From contig NZ_FMYM01000003.1 in NCBI RefSeq assembly GCF_900096965.1, positions 239,795 through 303,794 on the forward strand: 64,000 nucleotides of DNA, given 5' to 3'. This stretch comes from Shouchella lonarensis (GTDB taxonomy: Bacteria; Bacillota; Bacilli; Bacillales; Bacillaceae_D). Shown piece by piece: positions 1 to 8,295 of the stretch. The notes beneath the pieces are model-generated. The model did not search any database. It worked only from the letters and a program-made list of their open reading frames with translations, and was not told where the DNA came from. Both the position numbers and the translations under genes were made by a program. Position 1 is the first letter of the stretch. Each line of letters begins with the position of its first letter.

Positions 1-328
1 CAATGAGGACATCAAAATAAAACGGTTTCTGGACAAAATCGTCCGCCCCAAGTTGCATCGACATAACCATGTCTGTCGGATGGTCACGAGAAGAGAGAAA
101 AATAATTGGTACATTTGAGTGTTGACGAATCATGCGGCACCAATGGAATCCATCAAACTTCGGCAACTGAATATCAATAATGACTAAGTCTGGTCGAATC
201 GCTGTATACTCCTCGATCACTTTTTCAAAATCGGTTACGCCATATACTTCATAAGACCATTGCAAAAGGCGTTCTTTTATTTCACTAAACAACGTTGCGT
301 CGTCTTCAACTAGAAAAATTTTAAACAT
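1..328 (-). CDS. bceR: BceR-like response regulator, receiver domain (cut by window edge)
   Basis: The reverse strand from the ATG at 326-328 encodes the first ~109 residues of an OmpR-type response regulator. The acidic pair sits at VEDD near residue 9, the phosphoacceptor Asp is in VIIDIQLPKFDG, and the conserved Lys is in FVQKPF. The run DGFHWCRMIRQHSNVP and the following SSRDHP motif match the B. subtilis BceR subfamily, which responds to peptide antibiotics such as bacitracin with a BceS-type kinase and a BceAB ABC transporter. The DNA-binding domain and any partner genes lie to the left of position 1, so the partners cannot be checked here. The subfamily call is good; the exact inducer is unknown. 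Confidence 0.85.
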   Translation of the reverse strand, partial: MFKIFLVEDDATLFSEIKERLLQWSYEVYGVTDFEKVIEEYTAIRPDLVIIDIQLPKFDGFHWCRMIRQHSNVPIIFLSSRDHPTDMVMSMQLGADDFVQKPFYFDVLI

Positions 329-345
329 TTGCTTTCCCCTACCCT

Positions 346-1824
346 TTACGTTCCACAAAATGTTCGATACGGTGGTGCGGTAGCCAGCGGTGGTGCGGTA
401 TATACAGTTTTTTCACACGTGTGCGCAAAAGGCGTATCAAGCGCGGCTAGTAACTGCGTCATCACTTGCGTATCGTCCTCTTCAACCGCTGCTTTGAGCG
501 CGGCTTCAACTTGGTGATTACGCGGAATGACCGCGGGGTTGCTTTGCTTCATTAAGCGTTCAATGTCAGCGGCAGACGCTTGTTCTCTCTCTAACCGTGT
601 TTGCCAACGCGCGTACCATTCTTTGAATGCCGGCTGGTTATCCAAGTTTGCTTCGTTTACGTCGTCTAATGTTAAAGCACGAAATGTATTTGTAAAGTCG
701 GCTTCATGTTTTTGCATAAGCGTAAGCAACTCGTTGATCAGTGCCCGATCTTCTTTTTCTTCACGTAATAAACCAAGCTTCGCCCTCATTCCAGTGAGCC
801 ACTGCGCTTCAAACGCTTCGGCATAACGGGAAATCTCAGCTTCAGCGCGCTTGACTGCTTCATCCTGATCTTCATGTAACAATGGCAACAGCGCCTCCGC
901 AAAACGAGCAAGGTTCCACGCGCCAATTTGCGGTTGATTCCCATATGCATAACGCCCATGCACATCAATCGAACTAAACACCGTTGCTGAGTCATACGTG
1001 TCCATGAACGCGCACGGTCCATAGTCAATGGTCTCGCCACTAATTGTCATGTTATCAGTGTTCATGACACCATGAATAAAGCCTACGAGCTGCCATTTCG
1101 CAATGAGCGCTGCTTGGCGCTTGCACACCGCTTGTAATAAAGCGAGATAGCGTTGTTCATCCGCTGCTTCAATTTCAGGAAAATGCCGCGTCAATGCGTA
1201 ATCTGCAAGTGTGCGTAAGTCGTCGATTGTGCCAACTTGTGCGACAAACTGAAACGTCCCGACCCGTAAATGACTTTGCGCCACCCGGGTGAGCACCGCC
1301 CCTGGTAACATCGCTTCCCGCACGACATCCTCACCCGTTGTCACGACAGCTAAACTCCGCGTCGTCGGAATGCCAAGCGCGTGCATCGCCTCACTAATAA
1401 TATATTCGCGTAACATCGGCCCAAGCGTTGCCCGTCCATCTCCTCTGCGAGAATAAGGCGTTCGCCCTGCTCCTTTCAGTTGAACATCCACCCGTTCTCC
1501 TGCCGACGTCATTTGCTCACCAAGTAAGATTGCGCGCCCATCACCTAGCATCGTCAAATGGCCAAATTGATGCCCGGCGTACGCTTGTGCAAGTGGCGCC
1601 GCACCTTGCGGAAGCGTATTGCCCGCAAAAATTTCGGCACCAGCCTGATGCTGTAAGGCTTCCTTGTTCAATCCAAGTGATGTCGCCAACGATTCATTGA
1701 ACGCGACAAGTTTTGGCGCCTTTACAGGGGTCGGATCAACTTTTTCAAACAACAAATGTGGTAATCGTGCATAACTATTATCAAAATTCCAGCCTGCTTC
1801 CGTCATCTTCCTGCTTTCTGTCAT
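346..1824 (-). CDS. selO: SelO/YdiU family protein adenylyltransferase
   Basis: 492-residue pseudokinase-fold enzyme of the UPF0061/SelO family, known to transfer AMP from ATP to hydroxyl side chains of proteins. Family landmarks are visible: [48 protein letters not shown] and [20 protein letters not shown]. The N-terminus [11 protein letters not shown] is the normal family start. I chose the ATG at 1822-1824 because AAAGGAG lies six bases upstream; an upstream in-frame start would lack a ribosome site. Bacterial SelO normally ends with Cys or Sec; here the C-terminus runs ...YRTFCGT, so a Cys is present near the end. Transcribed alone. Function from family knowledge; targets unknown. Confidence 0.93.
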   Translation of the reverse strand: MTESRKMTEAGWNFDNSYARLPHLLFEKVDPTPVKAPKLVAFNESLATSLGLNKEALQHQAGAEIFAGNTLPQGAAPLAQAYAGHQFGHLTMLGDGRAILLGEQMTSAGERVDVQLKGAGRTPYSRRGDGRATLGPMLREYIISEAMHALGIPTTRSLAVVTTGEDVVREAMLPGAVLTRVAQSHLRVGTFQFVAQVGTIDDLRTLADYALTRHFPEIEAADEQRYLALLQAVCKRQAALIAKWQLVGFIHGVMNTDNMTISGETIDYGPCAFMDTYDSATVFSSIDVHGRYAYGNQPQIGAWNLARFAEALLPLLHEDQDEAVKRAEAEISRYAEAFEAQWLTGMRAKLGLLREEKEDRALINELLTLMQKHEADFTNTFRALTLDDVNEANLDNQPAFKEWYARWQTRLEREQASAADIERLMKQSNPAVIPRNHQVEAALKAAVEEDDTQVMTQLLAALDTPFAHTCEKTVYTAPPLATAPPYRTFCGT

Positions 1825-1903
1825 ATCAGTCTCCTTTTTCTGAGAAAATCCGTTTTCATGTATCGTTAGTATACCACTTGCACCCCACAAAATAACAGAA
1901 AAC

Positions 1904-1933
1904 AGCCAAGAAGGATCTTATCCTGCTTGGCTC
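1904..1933 (-). terminator. Rho-independent terminator-like hairpin upstream of selO
   Basis: AGCCAAG-AAGGAT pairs with ATCCT-GCTTGGCT around a three-base loop, and on the minus strand the stem is followed by a T-rich stretch (TGTTTTCTGTTATTTT). It would stop leftward transcription from the toxin locus before selO. Confidence 0.55.
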
Positions 1934-1951
1934 TCTTCAACTAGTATAGAC

Positions 1952-1981
1952 TTGACGCACTTCACACACTGCATGTATACT
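1952..1981 (+). promoter_or_regulatory. SigA promoter for the antisense RNA antitoxin
   Basis: TTGACG at 1952-1957 and TATACT at 1976-1981 with an 18-base spacer, pointing rightward with no coding gene downstream. It fits the promoter of an RNA antitoxin converging on the holin-like toxin gene. Confidence 0.7.
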
Positions 1982-1987
1982 TAAATT

Positions 1988-2133
1988 ACATATAGCGTAT
2001 GATGATAAAGACCGCAGGTGCTCGTAACACACCCACGGTCGCGAGTAACTGGATTCCCTTTAAGAGGGACAGCCAATGTAAGCAGATGCAAACCACCCTA
2101 CCAAGCATGGCAGCGCTTAAGGGTGGTTATTTG
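1988..2133 (+). ncRNA. Candidate antisense RNA antitoxin (RatA/SR4-like role)
   Basis: The predicted transcript starts about seven bases after the TATACT box and ends at the strong hairpin at 2091-2128, giving an RNA of ~145 nt. Its 3' part is complementary to the 3' end of the holin-like toxin mRNA, including the stop codon and the shared terminator. Known type I pairs of Bacillus (txpA/ratA, bsrG/SR4) have the same convergent, 3'-overlapping arrangement. A 66-residue reading frame in this segment has no ribosome site and no family resemblance, so I treat the transcript as non-coding. Boundaries are estimates. Confidence 0.6.
2091..2128. terminator. Bidirectional terminator shared by toxin and antisense RNA
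   Basis: AACCACCCT at 2091-2099 pairs perfectly with AGGGTGGTT at 2120-2128. The rightward side continues TATTTGTCTTTT. The hairpin serves both converging transcripts and forms most of their complementary overlap. Confidence 0.75.
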
Positions 2134-2213
2134 TCTTTTGACAAATGGATGATCGATACAATCAAACCCGTGAATGCGATGAGTAGCATTAGCGCTTGAA
2201 ATGTCGTCATCAT
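2127..2213 (-). CDS. Small holin-like type I toxin (28 residues)
   Basis: A 28-residue peptide with a polar head (MMTTFQAL), one hydrophobic helix (MLLIAFTGLIVSII) and a charged tail (HLSKDK). This is the pattern of the putative holin-like toxin family (Hol_Tox/TxpA-like) of Firmicutes, which damages the cell membrane when expressed without its RNA antitoxin. GGGAGGTG sits five bases before the first ATG. That SD is itself paired: GGAGGTG can form a 7-bp hairpin with CACTTCC in the leader (2218-2239), the usual way such toxins limit translation. A SigA promoter lies at 2275-2304. A second in-frame ATG directly follows the first, so the product may be 27 residues. Confidence 0.85.
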   Translation of the reverse strand: MMTTFQALMLLIAFTGLIVSIIHLSKDK

Positions 2214-2217
2214 GCAA

Positions 2218-2239
2218 CACCTCCCTTCTACAGGAAGTG
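2218..2239 (-). promoter_or_regulatory. SD-sequestering hairpin in toxin mRNA leader
   Basis: On the minus strand CACTTCC pairs with GGAGGTG (one G-U pair) across an eight-base loop, burying the toxin ribosome binding site. Such sequestration is established for several type I toxin mRNAs; here it is read only from the sequence. Confidence 0.6.
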
Positions 2240-2274
2240 CTGTCCACCCTTAAAAATCCAATTACTGCATGACA

Positions 2275-2304
2275 ATCATAACACACTGAAACATTTTTTG
2301 ACAA
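2275..2304 (-). promoter_or_regulatory. SigA promoter of the holin-like toxin
   Basis: Leftward TTGTCA (2299-2304) and TATGAT (2275-2280) with an 18-base spacer, predicting a start near 2268 and a leader of about 55 nt before the toxin ATG. Confidence 0.65.
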
Positions 2305-2352
2305 TACATAACAAGCAACCGCTTTCTCTCCTCTGTCACTTTCCTACACCGA

Positions 2353-2970
2353 CTATGTAGACAAAAAGTCCGCAATCACTCGCAAAGATTCATCTTCATG
2401 CACCATCACTTGAAAATGCTCGTCTACATCCGCACGCGCAACAATACATACGCCCTTTTCTTGCAGGGCACGAATTGTCAATCCTTGCTCTAAGATGCTC
2501 CATTCTTCTCGTTTCACGTGTATAAGACCTTTTACTTCACTTGAAGGTGTGATACCCTCCAAGTCAGCGTCGGCTAAATAAAGCACATAATGCGTATATG
2601 CCCCACATGGCAACCCTTCCCGATACGGTTTGTGTGGATACTTATTTTTTCTAAACTGCACAAGAAATGGCGCAAGCTCATCCTCGCACTGTACTTGCAT
2701 GAAATTATTCGTATCTAAATCATGCAAATATGTCGTTGATGAATGTTTCAGTCGAACAGCCACACCGACTTCCTCTAAAGCCTCGCGCATCGCACATTGG
2801 ACGACCGTTTCTCCGACTTCTTGCCCACCGCCAACGCCACCAATCCGGTAATAACCTGCTCGATTTGTTGTGTTGATGGTAGCGATCAGGCGGTGCTCCG
2901 AGTCTTGGAGAATCACCCCTGCACAAAATGGCTGCTCCTCTGTAAGACTTGCGACATTGATTGTTTTCAT
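2353..2970 (-). CDS. Nudix hydrolase
   Basis: 205 residues with a clear Nudix box, beginning GGGQEVGET and ending REALEEVG (residues ~47-69), the Mg-binding and catalytic helix of enzymes that cleave nucleoside diphosphates linked to another moiety. The C-terminal ~70 residues after the Nudix fold (EWSILEQGLTIRALQEKG...) are not part of the core and may set substrate choice. AGGGGGCGAG precedes the ATG. It is followed by two acetyltransferase genes in the same direction with 18-24 base gaps, so co-transcription is likely. Substrate cannot be named from sequence. Confidence 0.88.
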   Translation of the reverse strand: MKTINVASLTEEQPFCAGVILQDSEHRLIATINTTNRAGYYRIGGVGGGQEVGETVVQCAMREALEEVGVAVRLKHSSTTYLHDLDTNNFMQVQCEDELAPFLVQFRKNKYPHKPYREGLPCGAYTHYVLYLADADLEGITPSSEVKGLIHVKREEWSILEQGLTIRALQEKGVCIVARADVDEHFQVMVHEDESLRVIADFLST

Positions 2971-2994
2971 TGCTCGCCCCCTATCAATACTTAC

Positions 2995-3513
2995 TTAAAA
3001 TTCCTCCCGCAAAATCGCATAGAAATATTCATCCCACCAGCCGCCTTCATGGGGAATACATTTCTTAAAAAACCCTTCCCGGCGCATTCCGATTTTTTCC
3101 ATTATTTTATATGAAGGGTGATTTTCTGGTTGACAAGTTGCAATAATGCGGTGAGCTTTTAAATAGGTAAATACATAGTTAACAAATGCTTGTGCTGCTT
3201 CGGTCGCAAAACCTTGTCCGTAAAATTCCGGATGAAAAACCCAACCGATTTCATAGGTGTGTTCCCCGAAACATTTGAAAAAATCGATATGACCAATTAA
3301 ACGTGGCTGTCCTTTTAAAAACACCGCAAATTTTGTTGCTTGTTTGGGGCAACTTTGCTTTTCAACAAATTCTTTCGCCATTTCTTTTGTGAAAACCCCT
3401 TCTGGAATGTATGTCATGACTTCAGACAAAGAGGTGTACTCGTATAATTGCACTGAATCATTGTAAGTAAAATTACGTATGGACAATCTATCTGTTTGTA
3501 AATTTATTTTCAT
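2995..3513 (-). CDS. GNAT family N-acetyltransferase (RimJ/RimL-like)
   Basis: 172 residues with the N-terminal TDRLSIRNFTYND start typical of RimJ/RimL-type GNAT proteins, a central EIGWVFHPEFYGQGFATEAAQAFVNYVF (acetyl-CoA-binding motif A region) and NHPSYKIMEKIGMRREG, the standard motif B. These enzymes acetylate amino groups of proteins, antibiotics or small molecules. GGGGAAG precedes the ATG. It forms a pair with the next upstream acetyltransferase (3532-4059); the two differ enough to be separate specificities rather than a recent duplication. Confidence 0.88.
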   Translation of the reverse strand: MKINLQTDRLSIRNFTYNDSVQLYEYTSLSEVMTYIPEGVFTKEMAKEFVEKQSCPKQATKFAVFLKGQPRLIGHIDFFKCFGEHTYEIGWVFHPEFYGQGFATEAAQAFVNYVFTYLKAHRIIATCQPENHPSYKIMEKIGMRREGFFKKCIPHEGGWWDEYFYAILREEF

Positions 3514-3531
3514 CCGTTTTTCTTCCCCAAT

Positions 3532-4059
3532 CTACGCGTCTCGAAGATCCCTTACATAAACGTCCAGCACCGTCACCTTGCCGTTTTCCTCTTCTCTTAC
3601 CTCGCGTTCATAAACAAAGTTCAACTTTTGTAACACTTTGATTGAATTGATATTTTCTCGTTCTACTTTTGCTTCCACCCGTTTGACGTGCAAATGATCA
3701 CGGGCATCGGTCATTAGTGCATCAATTGCCTCAGGTGCATACCCGTGTCCCCAATGTTCTTTTGCGAATTCATAACCAATTTCCACTTTCCCCTGCGCCA
3801 CGTCGATCTCGTTGTACCCACAAGAACCAATCACTTCCTTTGTTGGGGCTTTCCATACCGTATAGCGCAAAGCTCGTTTTTGCTCCGACAAGCTCCTTAA
3901 AAAAGCAATCATTTCTTCGGCTTGAGACACATCAGCAAATGCATCCACATTCATAAATTTGGTCACATCTGGATCTGACCAAATTTCAAATAACGCCGGC
4001 GCATCTTCAAGTTGCATTTCTCTTAACTGTAATCGTTTTGTTTGGATATCTTGGTTCAA
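3532..4059 (-). CDS. GNAT family N-acetyltransferase
   Basis: 175 residues starting with TKRLQLREMQLEDAPALFEIWSDP, the hallmark of the RimJ/RimL GNAT group. VEIGYEFAKEHWGHGYAPEAI holds the pyrophosphate-binding loop and NINSIKVLQKLNFVYE is motif B. I chose the TTG at 4057-4059 because GAGGAGGT lies eight bases upstream and no ATG does better. First gene of a likely four-gene leftward run ending with the Nudix hydrolase. Acceptor substrate unknown. Confidence 0.87.
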   Translation of the reverse strand: MNQDIQTKRLQLREMQLEDAPALFEIWSDPDVTKFMNVDAFADVSQAEEMIAFLRSLSEQKRALRYTVWKAPTKEVIGSCGYNEIDVAQGKVEIGYEFAKEHWGHGYAPEAIDALMTDARDHLHVKRVEAKVERENINSIKVLQKLNFVYEREVREEENGKVTVLDVYVRDLRDA

Positions 4060-4124
4060 TGGTCATACCTCCTCAAGCGCTTTCATTGCAATCATATCAT
4101 AATACAACACCGAAACAAGCCCCC

Positions 4125-4475
4125 TTAACTTCCCTTTATTTTCATCACAAAAAAACCACCGACAATCATGGCCATCCCGACCGCTGTTCGCCAATTTGGG
4201 ACTTCCTTTAAAAAGATCCATCCTAATAACACGCACACGGAAATTTCAATCGCTTTGGATAATGTTAAAGACAAAGTCAGTTGCTGCAACACATCATACG
4301 CTTTCTTTACGCCAAAGCCAATCATTAAGTTCGCCGCTAACATGAGCGGAACAAGTTTTACTTGGTACCATAATGTTGTTAGGAAAACCGGCTCGATATG
4401 CTTTGCTTGATAGGCAAAAATAGCATTGATGATGAAAAGCCCTCCAAACAATAACCCGATTGCAGCAAACATCAT
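4125..4475 (-). CDS. Small four-helix membrane protein, EamA/DMT-like
   Basis: 116 residues with four hydrophobic segments (about 1-20, 34-55, 72-89 and 96-112). The last part, LGWIFLKEVPNWRTAVGMAMIVGGFFVMK, is characteristic of the second half of drug/metabolite transporter (EamA) units. At this length it resembles half-size DMT proteins that work as dimers. GAGGGGGA precedes the ATG-ATG start. Function beyond membrane transport cannot be said. Confidence 0.6.
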   Translation of the reverse strand: MMFAAIGLLFGGLFIINAIFAYQAKHIEPVFLTTLWYQVKLVPLMLAANLMIGFGVKKAYDVLQQLTLSLTLSKAIEISVCVLLGWIFLKEVPNWRTAVGMAMIVGGFFVMKIKGS

Positions 4476-4616
4476 TGCTCTATCCCCCTCATATCTGTCT
4501 CACTGTTATTTTTCCATCAGGAAACTTTTTTATCCTAGGGCAAAAAAATGTGTACCCTTTGCGATATGAAAGGACTTACGGTATGATAAAGAAAATCATT
4601 GGCGAGGAGCGTTGTG

Positions 4617-5468
4617 ATGAAGTTTCGCGCACTTACCCTTTTACTGTTAGGCAGCCTCATCGTTACAAGTTGCAACACGGATCATAAACAGTCCACACAA
4701 CCTGAAGAGACTAAAGAAGTGAAGCATACAACGACTACAGGAAAAATAGAACACTTATTTTTACGCGCAGAAGATATTGACCTCACGCCTTTTAACGATG
4801 AACCAAGCGAATGGGGTGAAACCGTCACAGGTGTGAAAACCAAGCTTGCCACTACAGACCAAGTCATTGCGCTGACATTTGATGCATGTGGCGGGGAGTA
4901 CGGGAGCGATGTAGACGAAGTACTCCTTGATTTTTTACTGGACGAACAAATCCCAGCTACTTTATTTGTGAATGAACGATGGATCGACCACAATTATGAA
5001 CGTTTTTTGGCGCTTGCTGCGGACCCACTGTTTCAAATCGAAAACCACGGCACCGCCCACAAACCGCTATCTGTCACAGGACAATCAGAATGGGGTATCA
5101 CCGGGACGGCTTCTATTACGGAAGCTTTTTTCGAAGTAGCACAAAACCATAATCGGATTGTATCAGAAACCGGTCGTGCGCCAACCGCCTTTCGCTCAGG
5201 TACCGCTTATTATGATGACGTTTCTGTGAAGATGGTGACTTCACTCGGATTAAACGTCGTCAACTACAATGTGCTCGGTGACGCTGGTGCCACTTATTCG
5301 GCAGCGCAAGTCCAAGAGGCATTGCGCGATGCTACACCCGGTTCCATTGCGCTTCTTCACATGAACCAACCAAAAAGCGGTACGGCCGAGGGCGTAAAAG
5401 CCGCTGTTTCGTTATTGAAAGAACGCGGATTTTCTTTCGTCTTATTAGCAGACTACCCGTTGGAATGA
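4617..5468 (+). CDS. Polysaccharide deacetylase family lipoprotein
   Basis: 283 residues. The signal sequence ends in a lipobox (VTSC, Cys about residue 19), so it should be anchored outside the membrane. The NodB homology domain spans roughly 80-280: ALTFDACGG replaces the more usual TFDDGP, with the metal-site His pair in ENHGTAH and the RSGTAYYD arginine motif. The family removes acetyl or other N/O-linked groups from cell-wall or exopolysaccharide sugars. GAGGAG lies seven bases before the chosen ATG; an in-frame upstream TTG and GTG lack such spacing. The TFDACG variant is seen in a known subgroup, so activity is plausible but not certain. Confidence 0.85.
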   Translation: MKFRALTLLLLGSLIVTSCNTDHKQSTQPEETKEVKHTTTTGKIEHLFLRAEDIDLTPFNDEPSEWGETVTGVKTKLATTDQVIALTFDACGGEYGSDVDEVLLDFLLDEQIPATLFVNERWIDHNYERFLALAADPLFQIENHGTAHKPLSVTGQSEWGITGTASITEAFFEVAQNHNRIVSETGRAPTAFRSGTAYYDDVSVKMVTSLGLNVVNYNVLGDAGATYSAAQVQEALRDATPGSIALLHMNQPKSGTAEGVKAAVSLLKERGFSFVLLADYPLE

Positions 5469-5485
5469 AATACAGCTGTACATCC

Positions 5486-5504
5486 AGACGGGCGTCTTTA
5501 TTTA
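5486..5504 (+). terminator. Short terminator after the deacetylase gene
   Basis: AGACG-gg-CGTCT hairpin followed by TTATTTACTC, 17 bases after the stop codon. Short stem, so termination may be partial. Confidence 0.45.
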
Positions 5505-5568
5505 CTCACACAAAATGAATGATGACTCATTCATATCATGCTCACTTTTTCAATCGGAGGTGCTCACG

Positions 5569-6378
5569 TTGTTTTTACATAAAAAGATGGTTCAAGGTCA
5601 AATTGGCGATGTACAATACGCTAACGGCATCATTCAGTTCCAAGCAGTCAAGCTCAACGTCCATGCTTTCGTCATAGACGGAATTGCGATTGATACAGGT
5701 GCTCACTCACTCGTTAAGCAGTTCCTACAGTTTTTCTCCACACAATCAGTGAACGCCGTTTATTGTACACATGTGCACGAAGACCATACCGGTTGTGCCG
5801 CAGCGCTGCAAAAGCAATATGACCTGCCCATTTATTTAGACGGTTTGTCGGTTGGTGAAGCGCGTAAAAAAGGGAAATATCCTTTATACCGACAACTTTT
5901 CTGGGGCAGAAGAAAAGCTTTCATTGCTAGCCCACTACCTGAAACATTTCAATCACGCACATTCGAGTGGAGGAGTATCTTCACACCCGGCCATGCGGCT
6001 GACCATACTGCATTTTTAAATACATCAACGGGGCAACTCTTTTCCGGTGACTTGTTTATTCAAGCACGCACAAAAGTCATCATGGACACAGAATCCATCC
6101 CGCAAATTATTCGCTCACTAGAACATGTCCTAAGTTATGATTTTGAAGAAGTATTTTGTAGTCACGCAGGACATCTCCCGAATGGGAAAGAACAACTACG
6201 TGCTAAGCGAGATTATTTGTGTAGTTTGACAGAAGAAGTGACGGATTTACATGAAAAAGGGCTAACAAACAAAGAAATCGAGCACAAACTGTTCCCCCGC
6301 GTATACCCGATTACACGTTTCTCTTCCGGTCAATGGCATACAAAGCATATTATTACGTCGATTTTAGGGGAGAAATAA
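5569..6378 (+). CDS. MBL-fold metallo-hydrolase
   Basis: 269 residues of the metallo-beta-lactamase fold. The metal motif is THVHEDH at about residues 67-73, followed by the FTPGHAADHT histidine and SGDLF aspartate, then a CSHAGH histidine near residue 200. GGAGGTG lies six bases upstream of a TTG (5569), which I prefer to an ATG further upstream that has no ribosome site. Its C-terminal helix region (LTEEVTDLHEKGLTNKEIEHKLF) matches the glyoxalase-II-like/YqgX-type hydrolases that act on thioesters or related small molecules. Substrate unresolved. Confidence 0.85.
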   Translation: MFLHKKMVQGQIGDVQYANGIIQFQAVKLNVHAFVIDGIAIDTGAHSLVKQFLQFFSTQSVNAVYCTHVHEDHTGCAAALQKQYDLPIYLDGLSVGEARKKGKYPLYRQLFWGRRKAFIASPLPETFQSRTFEWRSIFTPGHAADHTAFLNTSTGQLFSGDLFIQARTKVIMDTESIPQIIRSLEHVLSYDFEEVFCSHAGHLPNGKEQLRAKRDYLCSLTEEVTDLHEKGLTNKEIEHKLFPRVYPITRFSSGQWHTKHIITSILGEK

Positions 6379-6380
6379 CA

Positions 6381-6418
6381 GCGTGAACACCGGCAGCACT
6401 CGGTGTTCACGCTCCTTT
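6381..6418. terminator. Strong bidirectional terminator
   Basis: GCGTGAACACCG and CGGTGTTCACGC form a perfect 12-bp stem around an eight-base loop at 6381-6412, followed rightward by TCCTTTTC. It separates the rightward hydrolase from the leftward lipoprotein gene. Confidence 0.85.
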
Positions 6419-7003
6419 TCATTCGTGTATCCATTCAATCCCAATCACAACAAATGTCTCTTTTGTCTCTCGTAATGCGTTTATTCCTTCATCTGTATAC
6501 CAACCTGAGTGTATGCCTTCGTATGAAGACCACAAAAACAATGGGGATTTTTCCGCATCCGGATCCAGCCCTCCCGCAGTTGCATAAGTGACAAATATCT
6601 CGTTACTGTAAGGAAGTGTTTCAAGAGATTCAAAGCCAGCTGTGCCATCATTATCTACTGTATGCGTAAAAAAAGAAAAAGAAAGATCTTCGCCCGCAGG
6701 TACTTTCGCAAATTTATACGCAAAATGGCGCTCTGTTGCCGGATCCACACTTTCATATAAACTTCTTGATTCATTTTCGTTTAATTCACCATTCTCGTAT
6801 ATATCGAGATACACATTTATGCCCTTCACTGTTTCTTTCAAATGAGCTGTCTTAAAAGCAACTGCGCCATCTAAACCGATCATCAACAAACGTTGTTCTT
6901 TCTCACTCCAGTTAATCGGCTCAAGCACTGACTTGCTTTGTAAACACCCACTAACGAACAAAAGACTTGCGACAAACATTGAATATACTGCGATCCGTTT
7001 CAT
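6419..7003 (-). CDS. Unrecognised lipoprotein
   Basis: 194 residues. A lipoprotein signal with lipobox VSGC puts the modified Cys at residue 20. The remainder (INWSEKEQRLLMIGLDGAVAF... and FVVIGIEWIHE) is a mixed alpha/beta soluble domain that I do not recognise. A possible beta-sandwich is suggested by alternating hydrophobics in KGINVYLDIYENGEL and LSFSFFTH. Monocistronic between terminators. Expected on the outer face of the membrane. Confidence 0.75.
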   Translation of the reverse strand: MKRIAVYSMFVASLLFVSGCLQSKSVLEPINWSEKEQRLLMIGLDGAVAFKTAHLKETVKGINVYLDIYENGELNENESRSLYESVDPATERHFAYKFAKVPAGEDLSFSFFTHTVDNDGTAGFESLETLPYSNEIFVTYATAGGLDPDAEKSPLFLWSSYEGIHSGWYTDEGINALRETKETFVVIGIEWIHE

Positions 7004-7156
7004 AATAAACCCCTTTAATATTCAGTTTTGCATGTATTTTACCATAGTAGACCTATAAGAGTATAAAAGTAAGAGGGTTTTTAGGTGACCGAAGTGCTAG
7101 GGGAGGAAAATAAAACGCTTCTTCCGACGCAGCGCTAAACCTCGATGTACTCGAGT

Positions 7157-7217
7157 AAATACAACTTTGCAGCAGACCGGTAGCTTATCAAACCACGATC
7201 TACTGCAAGTTGTATTT
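7157..7217 (-). terminator. Hairpin downstream of fadH
   Basis: AAATACAACTT(t)GCAG pairs with CTGCAAGTTGTATTT (7203-7217) across a ~30-base loop, starting three bases after the fadH stop. The stem is long with one bulge; the T-rich lower arm could act as the release tract. Confidence 0.5.
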
Positions 7218-7220
7218 CAC

Positions 7221-8012
7221 TTAGCTCGTAAAAGCAGCTGCACCTGTTTGGAAGCCCGATTGACCAATGGACTGTCCACCATCAATTGTAATACATGTGC
7301 CATTAATATAAGATCCTTGCTCGGACATTAAGTAAGAGGTTAAGTTAGCGACTTCCTCACCTTTTCCAAAACGGTGCATTGGGATGCTCTTTAACGCCAT
7401 TTTGTGTGCTTTCTCGCTTTGGATAAGTTTTTCTACGCCACCCGTCTCTTCAATTGGACCGGGTGCAATGGCGTTAAAACGAATACCATAGCGACTGCCC
7501 CATTCGACCGCAAGCGTTTTTGTCATTGCAAGCACGCCTGCTTTTGCACTAGCAGAGTGGACAACACCAGGTCCGCCTGTCCATGCATACGTCGCGACAA
7601 TGTTGACGATAGAGCCTGGTTGTTTTGTTTCAATCCAATGTTGTCCAACCGCTTGTGTCATGTGCCATGTACCGTTCAAGACGATGTCAACAACTGCATT
7701 CCAACCATTCAGACTCAAATCCTCAGCTGGACAGAGGAAGTTGCCCGCTGCATTATTGACGACACCTGTAATGCCACCAAATTTACTCACGACGTCGGCA
7801 ATCATGTTTTTAACACCTTCGTCATCACGTACATCGACAGAATATGTCGCAATTTGCCCCTCGAATGTTTCTAATTCCTGCTTTGTTTTTAATAATTTTT
7901 CCTCGTCTCGCGCACAAACAACAACGTAAGCGCCTTCATTCGCAAATTGCTTCACCATTGATTTCCCCATACCACTGCTGCCACCAGTAACAATTATAAC
8001 TTTTTTATCCAT
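7221..8012 (-). CDS. fadH: 2,4-dienoyl-CoA reductase, short-chain dehydrogenase family
   Basis: 263-residue classical short-chain dehydrogenase. TGGSSGMG near the N-terminus binds NADPH, NNAAGNF is the second nucleotide motif, and the protein has HSASAKAGVL in place of the usual YxxxK centre, as the FadH/YkuF/peroxisomal DECR group does. EEVANLTSYLMSEQGSYINGTCITIDGGQ is the usual C-terminal end. The group reduces 2,4-dienoyl-CoA during breakdown of unsaturated fatty acids. I took the ATG at 8010-8012 (MDKKVIIVTGG); the longer frame has no family counterpart. GGGTGG is just upstream. Symbol assigned by resemblance to B. subtilis FadH. Confidence 0.85.
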   Translation of the reverse strand: MDKKVIIVTGGSSGMGKSMVKQFANEGAYVVVCARDEEKLLKTKQELETFEGQIATYSVDVRDDEGVKNMIADVVSKFGGITGVVNNAAGNFLCPAEDLSLNGWNAVVDIVLNGTWHMTQAVGQHWIETKQPGSIVNIVATYAWTGGPGVVHSASAKAGVLAMTKTLAVEWGSRYGIRFNAIAPGPIEETGGVEKLIQSEKAHKMALKSIPMHRFGKGEEVANLTSYLMSEQGSYINGTCITIDGGQSIGQSGFQTGAAAFTS

Positions 8013-8295
8013 GATATATATCCACCCTTCTCCAATGTTTCCTCTCGCATATGACTCCTCCTCCCCATTATGCATAATTTTTGCCATAAATGAAAGGGGT
8101 TTCATTTATTTTGTTTAGAAAACTTTTTTCTGGTCACTTTTTTGTACTTACTACATTGAAACGATGTGACTATTAGAAACTTTTCTTGGGATTTTTTATG
8201 CATATTTACTACATGACTGGTCAAACTACCTGTGAGCGCTAGAGAGATTAGCCCTGAAATTCACCTTAAGAATAATGAGAAGGAGCGATCGTCAC

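Noticed and set aside
1999..2199. 66-codon plus-strand ORF in the toxin locus
   Set aside because: No ribosome site; overlaps the better-supported antisense RNA and the complement of the toxin gene.
8200..8230. FadR-like operator for fadH (ATGACTGGTCA at about 8214)
   Set aside because: Only the core half of the FadR box is matched and it lies ~200 bp upstream of fadH, closer to the divergent marC gene.
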